From positions 186,001 to 250,000 of the forward strand of contig JAAXWQ010000003.1 in NCBI GenBank assembly GCA_013335115.1: DNA of 64,000 nt. Reading direction: 5' to 3'. Both the position numbers and the translations under genes were made by a program. This DNA comes from Chlorobiaceae bacterium. Lineage in GTDB: Bacteria; Bacteroidota; Chlorobiia; Chlorobiales; Chlorobiaceae. Positions within the stretch are counted from its first letter, which is position 1, and every line of letters begins with the position of its first letter. Under the pieces are notes generated by a model. It was not told where the DNA came from. It did not search any database and saw only the letters and a program-made list of their open reading frames with translations. Below are positions 7,601 through 16,488 of the stretch, one piece after another.

Positions 7601-9721
7601 TCACCGCAGCGCGGCCGCGATATTGCCACCGTCGACCGTGGTCACCGACCCGGTCGTCCTGGCCTCCTGGGCAAGATGCACGAAGGCTGCGGCCACATCC
7701 TCGGCCGTCACTTCGAGTCCGAGCAGGTTGCCCGCCATGTACTCCTTTTCGCTGAGTCCGCGGGCCGACGAGCGCGCCTTGATCATTTCGGGCGTCAGCA
7801 GGCCGCTGCGGATCCGGTCGGCATTGACGCCGTTGGCCCGGATGCCGTCCCGTCCGTGATCGAGGGCATACTGCCGGAGCAGGAACAGGGTGGCCGCCTT
7901 GGGCAGGCCGTAGGGTCCGAAATCGGGGCCGGGGTTCACCGCCTGCTTCGAGACGTTGAACAGCAGCACACCGCCGGTTCCCTGCAGGCGCATGATGCGC
8001 ACGGCATTCTGGGCGATCGCCTGGTGGGAGAAGAAGTTGAGTTCGAAGCTTTTCCTGAGCAGTTCGTCGGAAACGTCGCCGATCCTGCCCTGCAGGGCGA
8101 CACCGACGTTGGACACGATGATGTCGAGACCGCCGAAGGCCCGGACGATACCGTCGAAAGCGCGGCGCACGGCGTCGCGGTCAGTCACGTCGCAGGGAAT
8201 CGCGAGCGTTCCGGGCCCGAGCTCCCCGGCTGCACGATCGAGGGCCGCCGGATCAAGGTCCATGATCGCAATCTGTGCGCCCCTGGATCGAAAAGCCTTC
8301 GCCGTGGCCAGGCCGATGGCTCCGGCTCCACCGGTCACGAGCGCCACCTTGCCGGCAAACTCGCCGCCGTTGTGGTTCTTCTTGACCTTGGCCTGCTCCA
8401 TATGCCAATACTCGATCTCGAACGCATCACGTTCAGAGATGGACCGGAAACTACCGACCGATTCCGCATCGAGCATCGCAAGCGCCGACTGTTCAGCGAT
8501 ATCCGCTGTCAGCTTCGCGTCGGCGACGCTCCTGCCCAGGCCGAAGAGGCCGAGGCCCGGCACCAGCACGACCCTCGGCATCGGGTCGATCATCCCGACC
8601 TGCATGCCGGTCTCCTGCTTGTTGCGTTCGAAGTAGGAACGATACTCTTCGACGTAGTCTTCGACGCACTCGCGCACTGAAACCCTGAACCCTTCGATAT
8701 CGGACGCATCGGGGGCAGGCAGCACCAGCGGACGGTTCTTGGTGCGGATGATGAAGTCGGGCGTCATGGCACCTTTGCGGACAATCGACTCCAGGTCGGC
8801 AGCGTTGACGAATTCGTCGAGCGCCTGCGACGACCTGAACTCAAGGATGAATCCTTCATAGTCCTTCTCGCCGGGGGTCTTCTCGAAGGAACAGGCGCCC
8901 CGGACGATCGGGGCTACATCGTCGAGGCTCGCCAGGCTCCCCGGAAGCAGGACCGACGGGAAGCTTTTCCTGGTTCCTGAAGCAATGTACTCCTCGATTC
9001 GGCTGACACCGTCGATCATCCGGTCGTAGGCCTCTTTCGCCGTATCGCCGAAGGTCACGAGCCCGTGGTTGTGCAACACCATCCCTTCGATCGAAGGGGC
9101 CGCGTCGTAGGCATTCACGGCGAGCCTTGCCAGTCCGAGCCCTGGCTGGATGTAGGGCACCATGCCGTATCCTTTCCCGAGCGCCTCACGGCAGAGGCGG
9201 TCCCCTTCAGCCTGGTTGCTAAGGGTCAAAAGGGCCAGGGAGTGGGTGTGGAAGATGTAACGGTGGGGCAGGAAGGCGTGCAGGAGCGTCTCGATGGAGG
9301 GGCTCAGCGAGCGGCTCACCATCTGGTCGGTCAGGGTGAAGAGGTTCTGGAACAGGAAGTTCTTGAACTCCCTGGTCGAAAAGCGCTTCACGTCGTCTTC
9401 GCTGTGCCGCTCACCGGAAGCGTACATGCGCTGGAGCCTCTGGAGTGGCTCGATCCGCACCGGCGTGAAGTCGTGCACGTCGACCGTGGCGAGGTTGACA
9501 CCGCTGGCCTTGATGAAGATGACGTTGGAGTGGTTACCGAGGAAATCGGTCAGCACGCTCTTTACCGAGGTATTCCCCCCGCCGTGCATGACCAGCCGGT
9601 CATCCCTGCCAAGCAACCTCGACGCGTAGACCAGGTCCACCAGCTCTGCCGGTGTATCGGCGGCATTGATCCTGCCTGCCGCCATCGAGTGCAATTCGGA
9701 GTCGTTCCAGAGATTCTGCAT
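7601..9721 (-). CDS. Bifunctional class II aldolase / short-chain dehydrogenase
   Basis: A 706-residue two-domain enzyme. Residues of about 20-400 are a class II (AraD/FucA/RhaD-type) aldolase with MHGGGNTSVK, metal-binding HTHS and LHNHGLVTFGD. Residues of about 455-706 are an SDR with TGGAGAIG, NVSKQ and catalytic YGLPK, ending VTTVDGG. Enzymes of this build (rhamnulose-1-phosphate aldolase/lactaldehyde dehydrogenase, YuxG type) cleave a deoxyketose-1-phosphate to DHAP and an aldehyde, then oxidise or reduce the product. No isomerase or kinase of rhamnose use is present, so the true sugar is open. It is the first long gene of the minus-strand cluster, 50 bp before the LsrF-like gene. Confidence 0.9.
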   Translation of the reverse strand: MQNLWNDSELHSMAAGRINAADTPAELVDLVYASRLLGRDDRLVMHGGGNTSVKSVLTDFLGNHSNVIFIKASGVNLATVDVHDFTPVRIEPLQRLQRMYASGERHSEDDVKRFSTREFKNFLFQNLFTLTDQMVSRSLSPSIETLLHAFLPHRYIFHTHSLALLTLSNQAEGDRLCREALGKGYGMVPYIQPGLGLARLAVNAYDAAPSIEGMVLHNHGLVTFGDTAKEAYDRMIDGVSRIEEYIASGTRKSFPSVLLPGSLASLDDVAPIVRGACSFEKTPGEKDYEGFILEFRSSQALDEFVNAADLESIVRKGAMTPDFIIRTKNRPLVLPAPDASDIEGFRVSVRECVEDYVEEYRSYFERNKQETGMQVGMIDPMPRVVLVPGLGLFGLGRSVADAKLTADIAEQSALAMLDAESVGSFRSISERDAFEIEYWHMEQAKVKKNHNGGEFAGKVALVTGGAGAIGLATAKAFRSRGAQIAIMDLDPAALDRAAGELGPGTLAIPCDVTDRDAVRRAFDGIVRAFGGLDIIVSNVGVALQGRIGDVSDELLRKSFELNFFSHQAIAQNAVRIMRLQGTGGVLLFNVSKQAVNPGPDFGPYGLPKAATLFLLRQYALDHGRDGIRANGVNADRIRSGLLTPEMIKARSSARGLSEKEYMAGNLLGLEVTAEDVAAAFVHLAQEARTTGSVTTVDGGNIAAALR

Positions 9722-9769
9722 AAGGTTGGGAGATCTTGTGGATACTTGCCTTTTCTTGCGAAACCTGCC

Positions 9770-9991
9770 TCAGGGCGCCCCGCCCTGCATCTTTTTTGCG
9801 TGACGGTTCCTGATAAGGAACCCTGACAGGTAGATCAGGATGAAACCCGGAACGACGATACCGAGGAAGAGTGCCTGGTGCTGCGGGGTCCTGAGCTGGC
9901 CGGAGGACCAGATCATCCACGCCAGCAAGGCCCAGGCGGGCCCGACTGCCAGGAAGGTCGCGTTCCAGAGGGTCTTGAAGCTATGGTTCAT
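9770..9991 (-). CDS. Small two-helix membrane protein of unknown function
   Basis: 73 residues with two hydrophobic helices (about 10-30 and 40-60) and a basic cytoplasmic end (RNRHAKKMQ). I recognise no domain. It lies 42 bp after bchV and 48 bp before the aldolase/SDR gene, all on the minus strand, so it may be co-transcribed with either. No clear ribosome site precedes the ATG. A membrane partner for pigment synthesis or a chlorosome-envelope protein is possible but unproven. Confidence 0.6.
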   Translation of the reverse strand: MNHSFKTLWNATFLAVGPAWALLAWMIWSSGQLRTPQHQALFLGIVVPGFILIYLSGFLIRNRHAKKMQGGAP

Positions 9992-10033
9992 AGTATGGTT
10001 GCCATGCGGTGCCGAGATCGGAAAGCCGAGGAG

Positions 10034-10507
10034 TCAGAGTTGCCCCTGCACCCGCAGTTTCTTCTCGTTGTTTTTTTCAAGAATGATACGGATCAGGTAC
10101 TGAAGGGCGTTGACCACATAGGTCATATAGGCGATGTACGCTTCAATGACGAGCACATGATCCGGGTAGCCCATCCAGGCCATGACGAAATAGAGCAGGT
10201 GGAAAAAAGCCGCCACCGTGCTGCCGACATCTTCCCAGAGGAATTCCGGTGAGTAGACCCACTTGTCGAAGATCTCCTTTTCGAAAAACATACCGGTGAT
10301 AAACAGGATCGCAAAAAAAAGCGTCTTGAACAGGATCGCAAGGCTTATCCAGAAAAAGTCGATGGCAACGATATGGTTGGCGTACAAGGTATTGAGCGTG
10401 ACGCCGACAAGGAAAATGATAAACTGTATCGGGGCGAGGATGACCTGGAGTTCCGTCCAGACCGATGCGTTTCGTTTCGCGAGCTGTTCTGGTGTATAAC
10501 GGGGCAT
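10034..10507 (-). CDS. bchV: 3-vinyl bacteriochlorophyllide hydratase BchV
   Basis: Membrane enzyme that hydrates the C-3 vinyl group of (bacterio)chlorophyllide to the 1-hydroxyethyl group needed for BChl c/d/e aggregation in chlorosomes. The 157 residues begin [20 protein letters not shown] and continue [14 protein letters not shown], the N-terminal signature of the BchF/BchV family, with four membrane segments and a FLWEDVGST motif between helices two and three. Green sulfur bacteria carry two paralogues; the copy next to bchQ in C. tepidum is bchV, and that neighbourhood is kept here. The start at 10507 has an AGAGGTC site directly upstream; an upstream in-frame ATG is ignored. BchF is the alternative name. 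Confidence 0.85.
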   Translation of the reverse strand: MPRYTPEQLAKRNASVWTELQVILAPIQFIIFLVGVTLNTLYANHIVAIDFFWISLAILFKTLFFAILFITGMFFEKEIFDKWVYSPEFLWEDVGSTVAAFFHLLYFVMAWMGYPDHVLVIEAYIAYMTYVVNALQYLIRIILEKNNEKKLRVQGQL

Positions 10508-10804
10508 GACCTCTTTTTGATAGCTGCTGGCGTGATATGGAAAACAGCCGGATAGGCTTCGTAAAGCAGGGAATATAGTAAAATACATCTACCCGGGAAA
10601 CCCCCCTTCATTTGAAATTCAGGCTTTCCGGGAGCTCAGCGGGGTCTTTGTGCAGCGTTTGAGCATATAAATGTTTTGGTATGACGTACATGTTTTGTAG
10701 GTTTTACCTTCCGACAGGTTCCACGGAAGCACCCGGCCCACAGGAAAGGCACATGACCTTCCCCCGCGGCCGCTTTGATTCAGAACAACCCGGTTACGCA
10801 CCTG
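10508..10804. promoter_or_regulatory. Divergent bchV / bchQ intergenic region
   Basis: About 300 bases of mostly AT-rich DNA between two divergent pigment genes; it must hold both promoters. It contains several short T-rich words (for example around 10661-10710) but no box I can assign. No small open frame with coding character is seen. Shared control of the two genes is inferred from the arrangement. Confidence 0.5.
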
Positions 10805-12211
10805 ATGCAAGTCCCTGACCCAGAATCGACCAACCCCCTGAACATCCTGCTGGTCTCGCCGCAAGGCAAGATGGACGACGACAGCAACCAGAAACCCCTC
10901 TTCCATATGGCCCTTGGCGTGCTGGCAAGCATCACGCCGAAGCAGCACCGGATCGAGATGGTCGATGAGCACTTCCACGACGAAATCGATTACGACGGGA
11001 ACTACGACCTCGTCGGCATCACCTCGCGGACGCTCGAAGCGAGCAGGGCATACGAGATCGCCGACAAGTTCAGGAAACACGGCAAGACGGTCGTCATGGG
11101 CGGCCTGCACATCTCGTTCAACCCGGACGAGGCCGCCATGCATGCTGATTCGATCGTGGTGGGGGAAGCCGACAACCTGTGGGCAACCGTCCTCGACGAC
11201 GTGGCCAACGCCCGCCTGAAGCCCCGCTACGACGCGAAGGACTTCCCGCCCGTCAATACCATCGTGCCCATCGACTACGAACGCATCGCCGGTGCGGCAA
11301 AGCGGGGAAAGGTGGACGGCACCAAGTCGATCCCGATCTACGTCACCCGTGGGTGCCCGTTCAGCTGCTCCTTCTGCGTCACCCCGAACTTCACCGGCAA
11401 GAAGTACCGCTCGCAGAACCCCGAATCGCTGAAAGCACAGGTCGAAGCCGCCAGGAAGCACTTCTTCAAAGCCAACGGCAAGGGATCGAAGCCCTGGTTC
11501 ATGCTGACCGACGAAAACCTCGGCATCAACCGCAAGAAGCTCTGGGAATCCCTCGACCTCCTCAAGGAGTGCGACATCACCTTTAGCGTCTTCCTCAGCA
11601 TCAACTTCCTCGAAGACCCCCAGACTGTCAGGAAACTGGTGGACGCCGGATGCAACTTCGTGCTGGCCGGCCTCGAATCAATCAAGCAGAGCACCCTTGA
11701 AGCCTACAACAAGGGCCATGTCAACTCGGCCGAAAAGTATGCGAAGATCATCGGGGATTGCCGGCAGGCAGGTCTGAACATCCAGGGGAACTTCCTTTTC
11801 AACCCGGCTATCGACACCTTCGAGGACATCGACGAACTGGTGAGGTTCGTGGCGAAGAACCACATCTTCATGCCCATCTTCCAGATCATCACCCCCTACC
11901 CCGGCACCCAGATGTACCGCGACTACAAGGAGCAGGGGCTGATCACGGACGAGGACTGGGAGAAGTACAATGCCCTGCACCTGGTCATCAAGTCCGACCA
12001 TTACGAACCGCGGCTGTTCCAGTACAAGGTGTTGAAAAGCTACGTCAGCGTCTACTCGTGGCGGCATATCGCCGCGCGGGTCTGGCACAACCCCAGGAAG
12101 CTGATCAACCTGATCACCAGCCTCGCGTTCAGGAACCACCTGCAGAGCGAACTCAGGAATTTCGAACAAAAGCACTCAATGGCGCCCGCGATGCTAGCCG
12201 GCGTCAAATAG
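10805..12211 (+). CDS. bchQ: BChl C-8(2) methyltransferase BchQ (B12-binding radical SAM)
   Basis: Cobalamin-dependent radical SAM enzyme that adds methyl groups to the C-8 ethyl side chain of chlorosome bacteriochlorophylls, tuning their absorbance. The protein has an N-terminal B12-binding Rossmann domain (about 10-130), then the radical SAM core with C-x3-C-x2-C in [12 protein letters not shown] (Cys184, 188, 191 from the ATG), and a C-terminal helical part. BchR (C-12) and BchE share the architecture, but BchQ is the paralogue next to bchV in C. tepidum. I start at the ATG 10805 (468 aa). A TTG at 10775 would add ten residues; neither has a strong ribosome site. recX follows after 26 bp. 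Confidence 0.85.
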   Translation: MQVPDPESTNPLNILLVSPQGKMDDDSNQKPLFHMALGVLASITPKQHRIEMVDEHFHDEIDYDGNYDLVGITSRTLEASRAYEIADKFRKHGKTVVMGGLHISFNPDEAAMHADSIVVGEADNLWATVLDDVANARLKPRYDAKDFPPVNTIVPIDYERIAGAAKRGKVDGTKSIPIYVTRGCPFSCSFCVTPNFTGKKYRSQNPESLKAQVEAARKHFFKANGKGSKPWFMLTDENLGINRKKLWESLDLLKECDITFSVFLSINFLEDPQTVRKLVDAGCNFVLAGLESIKQSTLEAYNKGHVNSAEKYAKIIGDCRQAGLNIQGNFLFNPAIDTFEDIDELVRFVAKNHIFMPIFQIITPYPGTQMYRDYKEQGLITDEDWEKYNALHLVIKSDHYEPRLFQYKVLKSYVSVYSWRHIAARVWHNPRKLINLITSLAFRNHLQSELRNFEQKHSMAPAMLAGVK

Positions 12212-12237
12212 GGAACATATCCAACCACCATTAGCCG

Positions 12238-12702
12238 ATGACCGACAGGACACTCGAAGAGGCCGTCAGGAGCGCCATCAGGCTGCTGGCGTTACGCGCC
12301 CACGGCAGGGCGGAGATTTCGTCGAAACTGAAGAAAAAAGGCTTCGACCCGTCGATCATCGACGTCGCTCTGGCAAAGCTGGAATCGCTCGGGCTCATCG
12401 ACGACCGCAGCTTTGCGGCCAGCTTCGTAGAGAGCATGTCGAGGAGGAAGCCGGAAGGCAGGATGAAGGCGAGGGCCAGGCTGCTGCAGAAAGGCCTCGC
12501 CGAAGAGATGGTCGAAGAGATGCTTGCCGGGTACGACGCGGAAGCCATGTGCCGGGCCGCGGCAGAAAAAAAAATGCGGACCCTCACGGGACCGCCGGAA
12601 ACAAAACTGAAAAAACTGGAAACCTTCCTCCGTAACCGCGGCTTCGACTGGCAGACGATAAAAGAGACAATGGATAATGGACAATGGACAATGGAGAATT
12701 GA
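12238..12702 (+). CDS. recX: RecX-family regulator of RecA
   Basis: Small helical protein that binds RecA filaments and limits their activity. The 154 residues contain the three-helix RecX repeats: ALRAHGRAEISSKLKKKGF, a middle LGLIDDRSFAASFVES segment (the usual D-D-x-x-[FY] motif), and a third repeat ending LRNRGFDWQTI. The last dozen residues (TMDNGQWTMEN) come from the minus-strand form of an intergenic repeat that overlaps the stop codon, so the native protein probably once ended near residue 142. It lies 26 bp after bchQ and converges on pyrH. Confidence 0.88.
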   Translation: MTDRTLEEAVRSAIRLLALRAHGRAEISSKLKKKGFDPSIIDVALAKLESLGLIDDRSFAASFVESMSRRKPEGRMKARARLLQKGLAEEMVEEMLAGYDAEAMCRAAAEKKMRTLTGPPETKLKKLETFLRNRGFDWQTIKETMDNGQWTMEN

Positions 12703-12797
12703 AAGGCAAAAGACCTCTCCCCATTATCCATTATCCATTATCCATTATCCATTATCCATTATCCATTATCCATTATCCATTATCCATTATCCATTAT
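12667..12797. repeat. CCATTAT heptamer array with opposite-strand arm
   Basis: Eleven perfect CCATTAT copies fill 12721-12797 and stop one base before the pyrH stop codon. An arm of opposite orientation, GGATAATGGACAATGGACAATGG (given here only as related heptamers, about 12672-12694), lies inside the end of recX. The two arms can form a long hairpin between convergent genes, which may act as a terminator. A perfect tandem array of this kind is likely to vary in copy number between strains. Confidence 0.92.
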
Positions 12798-12798
12798 T

Positions 12799-13518
12799 CT
12801 ACTCCTCTCCCACATGCACCAGCGTGCCGATGGGTTCGCCCTGGAGCAGGTTGGTGAAGTTCCCTTTCACGTTCATGTCCATCACCACGATCGGCAGGGA
12901 GTTCTCCCGGCAGAGCGTGATGGCCGTCATGTCCATCACCCTGAGGTTCTTCCTGATAACATCGAAATAGGAGATGCGCGGGAAAAACTCCGCGTTCGGG
13001 TTCTTCTCAGGATCCGAATCATAGACGCCTCTGACCCTCGTGCCCTTGATGATGACATCCGCCTCAATCTCGATGGCGCGAAGCGAAGCTGCCGTATCGG
13101 TCGTAAAGTAGGGGTTGCCGGTGCCGGCGCCGAAAATGACGATACGCCCTTTTTCGAGATGACGCACCGCACGCCTCCGGATGAAAGGCTCGGCGATCTG
13201 CTCCATCTTGATTGCCGTAAGCAGGCGGGTATAGATCCCTTGCCGTTCAAGGGCATCCTGCAGCGCCATTGAGTTGATCACCGTGGCGAGCATGCCCATG
13301 TAATCGGCCTGCACACGGTCCATCGATGCGGCCGTAGCCGACAGCCCCCGGAAAATGTTCCCGCCCCCGACCACGAGCGCAATCTCGGCACCCAATTCGT
13401 GCGCCTTGCGGATCTCCTGGGCAAAAGCCTCGAGAACCGATGCATTGATGCCGTACCCATCCTCCCCGGCCAACGCCTCGCCGCTAATCTTGAGCAGGAT
13501 CCTCTTGTACCGTAACAT
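12799..13518 (-). CDS. pyrH: Uridylate kinase PyrH
   Basis: Phosphorylates UMP to UDP with ATP, an essential step of pyrimidine nucleotide synthesis. The 239 residues are the usual length and show the amino-acid-kinase fold: [14 protein letters not shown] at the N-terminus, [28 protein letters not shown], and [14 protein letters not shown]. It is separated from upstream tsf by a strong terminator and so is transcribed on its own, unlike the rpsB-tsf-pyrH-frr order of many bacteria; frr is 50 kb away at 63044. It ends against the heptamer array. Confidence 0.96.
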   Translation of the reverse strand: MLRYKRILLKISGEALAGEDGYGINASVLEAFAQEIRKAHELGAEIALVVGGGNIFRGLSATAASMDRVQADYMGMLATVINSMALQDALERQGIYTRLLTAIKMEQIAEPFIRRRAVRHLEKGRIVIFGAGTGNPYFTTDTAASLRAIEIEADVIIKGTRVRGVYDSDPEKNPNAEFFPRISYFDVIRKNLRVMDMTAITLCRENSLPIVVMDMNVKGNFTNLLQGEPIGTLVHVGEE

Positions 13519-13570
13519 GGCTGTACTCCCGAGCTTGTTGACTGAATCCGATTCCGGTAATTAGCAAAAA

Positions 13571-13599
13571 AAAAGCCTCGTGACAACGAGGCTTTTTTT
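13571..13599. terminator. Bidirectional terminator between tsf and pyrH
   Basis: Stem GCCTCGT/ACGAGGC with loop GACA, flanked by A8-9 on the left and T7 on the right. It works for tsf (minus strand) by the complementary T-run. It lies four bases beyond the tsf stop codon. Confidence 0.9.
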
Positions 13600-13603
13600 G
13601 CGG

Positions 13604-14470
13604 TTACGCTCCCAACTGGTAACGAACGAAGGCCTTGACCTCGGCCTGCGTCTGGTTCTTCTTCCTGAACTCGTTCAGGACATCAGATACCCGTGCATTC
13701 TGGTCCTTGATAAAGACCTGCTCGGTAAGCACCACCTCCTGGTAATACTTGTCGATACGGCCATTGACGATCTTGTCGACAAACTGTTCGGCCTTACCCT
13801 GGGCAAGCGCCTGCTGGCGATAGATCTCGCGCTCCTTCTCGACGTAGTCGGCCGGCACCATCGAACGGTCGACGACGATCGGGGCGGAAGCAGCGACCTG
13901 CATGGCGAGGTCCTTGGCGAGTGACTTTGCCTCTTCAGGCTTGTCGGTCGACAGAGAAATAAGGGCGCCGAGCTGTGAGCCCGGGTGGATGTAGCTCTCC
14001 AGCACGCCGTCCGCAGCGTCCAGCATGGCCATGCGCTTCAGTTCGAGCTTCTCGCCAAGCTTGCCGGTCATCGACTTGAGGGTCTCTTCGACACTCTCGC
14101 CACCGTAGGCTTCGCCGAGCTTGATGGCAAGCAGCTGCTCCCTCGTTTCGCACTTTCGGGCAAGCGCGAGGTTGGCAAGCTCATTTGCAAATCCGGTGAA
14201 CACTTCGCCCCTGGCGACGAAATCGGTCTCGCAGTTCAGCTCGAGGATGACGCCCGACTTCTGGTCGTCGCTCATCCTGATGCAGATTGCACCCTCGCCG
14301 GCCTCACGGTCTGCGCGCTTGGCTGCCATGGCTGCCCCCTTCTTGCGAAGGTATTCGATCGCTTTCTGCATATCACCCCCGGTCTCTTCGAGGGCCTTCT
14401 TGCATTCCATCATGCCGACGCCGGTGGTATCCCTGAGGTCCTTGACGTCCTTGGCGGAAATCTGGCTCAT
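13604..14470 (-). CDS. tsf: Elongation factor Ts
   Basis: Guanine nucleotide exchange factor for EF-Tu. The 288 residues start [20 protein letters not shown] with the UBA-like N-terminal domain ([17 protein letters not shown]), then the conserved core [12 protein letters not shown] and the C-terminal dimerisation region (VALRGE-type motif absent, as is common). The start at 14470 is chosen because it opens the family's conserved N-terminus; an in-frame ATG 28 codons upstream gives non-conserved residues overlapping rpsB. It lies 80 bp after rpsB and forms an rpsB-tsf operon that ends in a terminator. Confidence 0.96.
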   Translation of the reverse strand: MSQISAKDVKDLRDTTGVGMMECKKALEETGGDMQKAIEYLRKKGAAMAAKRADREAGEGAICIRMSDDQKSGVILELNCETDFVARGEVFTGFANELANLALARKCETREQLLAIKLGEAYGGESVEETLKSMTGKLGEKLELKRMAMLDAADGVLESYIHPGSQLGALISLSTDKPEEAKSLAKDLAMQVAASAPIVVDRSMVPADYVEKEREIYRQQALAQGKAEQFVDKIVNGRIDKYYQEVVLTEQVFIKDQNARVSDVLNEFRKKNQTQAEVKAFVRYQLGA

Positions 14471-14550
14471 AAAACTATTGCTGATTATCGTGTTGCTGGG
14501 TGGTAGAGCGCAGCATCGGACAACGGGTGCCCGATGCTGTGCGGATTCGG

Positions 14551-15315
14551 TCAAACGGCCTCGGGAGCCTCGGTTGCCGCTTCAGCCTCTTCGGCGGCTT
14601 CATCCATCTGGGCGAGCACTTCCTGCTCGACCTGGAGGGCGCGGGCATTGATGATGGTGTCGGCGACAGCCTTGACCATGAGGTCGATCGAACGGATGGC
14701 ATCGTCGTTGGCCGGGATCACGTAATCCACTTCATCCGGGTCGCAGTTGGTGTCGACCATGGCGAAGATCGGAATACCAAGAGAACGGGCTTCCCTGATG
14801 GCGATATGTTCCTTCTTGATGTCGACGACGAACAGCGCTGCCGGCAGGCGGTTCATGGTCGCGATACCGCCGAGGATGCGCACGAGCTTGTCCTTTTCGC
14901 GGAGCAGCATGAGGCGCTCTTTCTTGGTGATCATATCGAAGGTGCCGTCCGACTCCATGCGGTCGATGGAGTTCATGCGGCGGATGCTCTGGCGGATCGT
15001 CGAGAAGTTGGTCAGCATGCCGCCGAGCCAGCGCTCGCAGACGTAAGGCATGCCGGCGCGCTCGGCCTGCTCGGAAATGATGATCTTGGCCTGCTTCTTG
15101 GTACCGACGAACATGATCTCCCTGCCGGTCGAAGCGATGGCTTCGAGCGCCTTGAGGGCCTCATCGGCGAGCACGAGGGTCTTCTTGAGGTCGATGATGT
15201 GGACGCCGTTCTTCTCCATGAAGATGTACGGCTTCATTTTCGGGCTCCAGCGGCGGGCAAGGTGGCCGAAGTGCACGCCGGCCTTGAGCATTTCTTCAAG
15301 CTGAAAGTGTGACAT
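14551..15315 (-). CDS. rpsB: 30S ribosomal protein uS2
   Basis: Ribosomal protein of the small-subunit head-body junction. The 254 residues start [18 protein letters not shown] and contain [31 protein letters not shown], and [15 protein letters not shown], all hallmark uS2 segments. The tail is rich in Glu and Ala. I use the ATG at 15315 because AGGA lies eight bases upstream; an ATG three codons earlier sits on the ribosome site. It heads the rpsB-tsf unit, 147 bp after rpsI, with a small hairpin in the leader. Confidence 0.97.
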   Translation of the reverse strand: MSHFQLEEMLKAGVHFGHLARRWSPKMKPYIFMEKNGVHIIDLKKTLVLADEALKALEAIASTGREIMFVGTKKQAKIIISEQAERAGMPYVCERWLGGMLTNFSTIRQSIRRMNSIDRMESDGTFDMITKKERLMLLREKDKLVRILGGIATMNRLPAALFVVDIKKEHIAIREARSLGIPIFAMVDTNCDPDEVDYVIPANDDAIRSIDLMVKAVADTIINARALQVEQEVLAQMDEAAEEAEAATEAPEAV

Positions 15316-15365
15316 GGTGGTCATCCTTTTGTTTTAGTTTTACCTCTACCCTGCAGAACACGGGA

Positions 15366-15386
15366 TCCGGCACATCAAGTGCCGGA
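15366..15386. promoter_or_regulatory. Hairpin in the rpsI-rpsB spacer
   Basis: Perfect eight-base stem TCCGGCAC/GTGCCGGA with a five-base loop, about 50 bases before the rpsB start. It has no T-run on the minus strand. TACCCTGC near 15347-15354 and GCAGGGTA near 15423-15430 could close a larger stem around it. It may be an rpsB leader control structure or an attenuator; no known motif was matched. Confidence 0.4.
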
Positions 15387-15462
15387 CACTGCCCGCGAAC
15401 CTCATCCGGTAGCCCGGAATGGCAGGGTATGCGAATTGTTGACTACAGAAAAAAAATAAAGA

Positions 15463-15852
15463 TCAGCGCTTCGAGAACTGGAAGGACTTACGGGCCTTTT
15501 TGCGGCCGTACTTCTTACGCTCGACCATACGGGGATCCCTGGTGAGGAGGCGATCCGTCCTGAGCGTGGCACGAATGGATTCGTCGAACTCGACCAGCGC
15601 CCGGGCAATGGCAAGGCAGACTGCGCCGGACTGGCCGGTGACACCGCCGCCACGAACATTGACCTTGATATCGAAATCATTCTGCTTCTCGGCAACGACC
15701 AGCGGCCTGAGGGCCTGGCTGCGCTTGTGCTCATCCTTGAAATACTCTTCGACCGGGATCTTGTTGACGACGATCCTGCCCTTTCCGGGCGACATGAAAA
15801 CCCTGGCAACCGAGGTCTTGCGGCGTCCGACGGTATCGATAACCTCTTTCAT
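15463..15852 (-). CDS. rpsI: 30S ribosomal protein uS9
   Basis: Small-subunit protein whose C-terminal tail reaches the P-site tRNA. The 129 residues start [18 protein letters not shown], contain [16 protein letters not shown] and [19 protein letters not shown], and end in the invariant [14 protein letters not shown]. The ATG at 15852 gives the usual length; another ATG two codons upstream is possible. It is the second gene of the rplM-rpsI pair (15-base gap), a pairing found in nearly all bacteria. Confidence 0.97.
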   Translation of the reverse strand: MKEVIDTVGRRKTSVARVFMSPGKGRIVVNKIPVEEYFKDEHKRSQALRPLVVAEKQNDFDIKVNVRGGGVTGQSGAVCLAIARALVEFDESIRATLRTDRLLTRDPRMVERKKYGRKKARKSFQFSKR

Positions 15853-15867
15853 CAGCATTCGTTATAT

Positions 15868-16320
15868 TTATTGATTGACTTTCATTTCAACCGGGCACTG
15901 CGCGGTATGCGGGTGCTCTGCGCCGGAGTAGACCTTCAGCTTCCTGAAGAGCTGGCGACCGAGGTTGTTGTGCGGAAGCATGCCCCAGACGGCCTTTTCG
16001 ATGATCCTTTCCGGTTTGTTCTTGAGCAACTCCTTGACGCTGTCTATCCTGACGCCACCCGGATAGTGGGAGTGCGAGAAATAGGTCTTGTCGTCGCTTT
16101 TCTTGCCGGTGAGGGCGACTTTCGCCGCGTTGGTCACCACCACGAAGTCACCGGTATCGATATGCGGGGTGAACTGCGGCTTATGCTTGCCCCTCAATAC
16201 GATGGCGATCTGCGCAGCCATCCTGCCCAGCACCTGGTTCTCCGCGTCAATGACATACCATGCCCGTTCCACTTCGGCTGTCTTGGCCGAGTATGTTTTA
16301 AAACTTAACGTCTTGCTCAT
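15868..16320 (-). CDS. rplM: 50S ribosomal protein uL13
   Basis: Early-assembling large-subunit protein. 150 residues with the family segments [44 protein letters not shown], and [22 protein letters not shown] followed by AEHPHTAQ. It is the first gene of the rplM-rpsI operon and is divergent from der; the 168-bp AT-rich gap between them (16321-16488) should hold the operon promoter. Confidence 0.97.
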   Translation of the reverse strand: MSKTLSFKTYSAKTAEVERAWYVIDAENQVLGRMAAQIAIVLRGKHKPQFTPHIDTGDFVVVTNAAKVALTGKKSDDKTYFSHSHYPGGVRIDSVKELLKNKPERIIEKAVWGMLPHNNLGRQLFRKLKVYSGAEHPHTAQCPVEMKVNQ

Positions 16321-16488
16321 GCTTCACAATGGATTATCTGGTCTATACCGAAAAATAAGTCGAACAATGTAAATTATTTCGATTAATTCTACAAACTATT
16401 ATACCTTGTTCTTCCCTTGCAATGACATCTTGAGAAGATCAGCAACCCGGCCTGGATACGAAGCCTACGGCCGTTGACGTAGTTTGAC

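Noticed and set aside
10775-10804. TTG start for bchQ, ten codons upstream
   Set aside because: No ribosome site and no conserved residues; an ATG at 10805 is preferred, though not proven.
12231-12731. Minus-strand open frame opposite recX including the heptamer arm
   Set aside because: It begins with repeat-derived residues (SIVHCPLSIV) and is the shadow of recX, which has clear RecX repeats.
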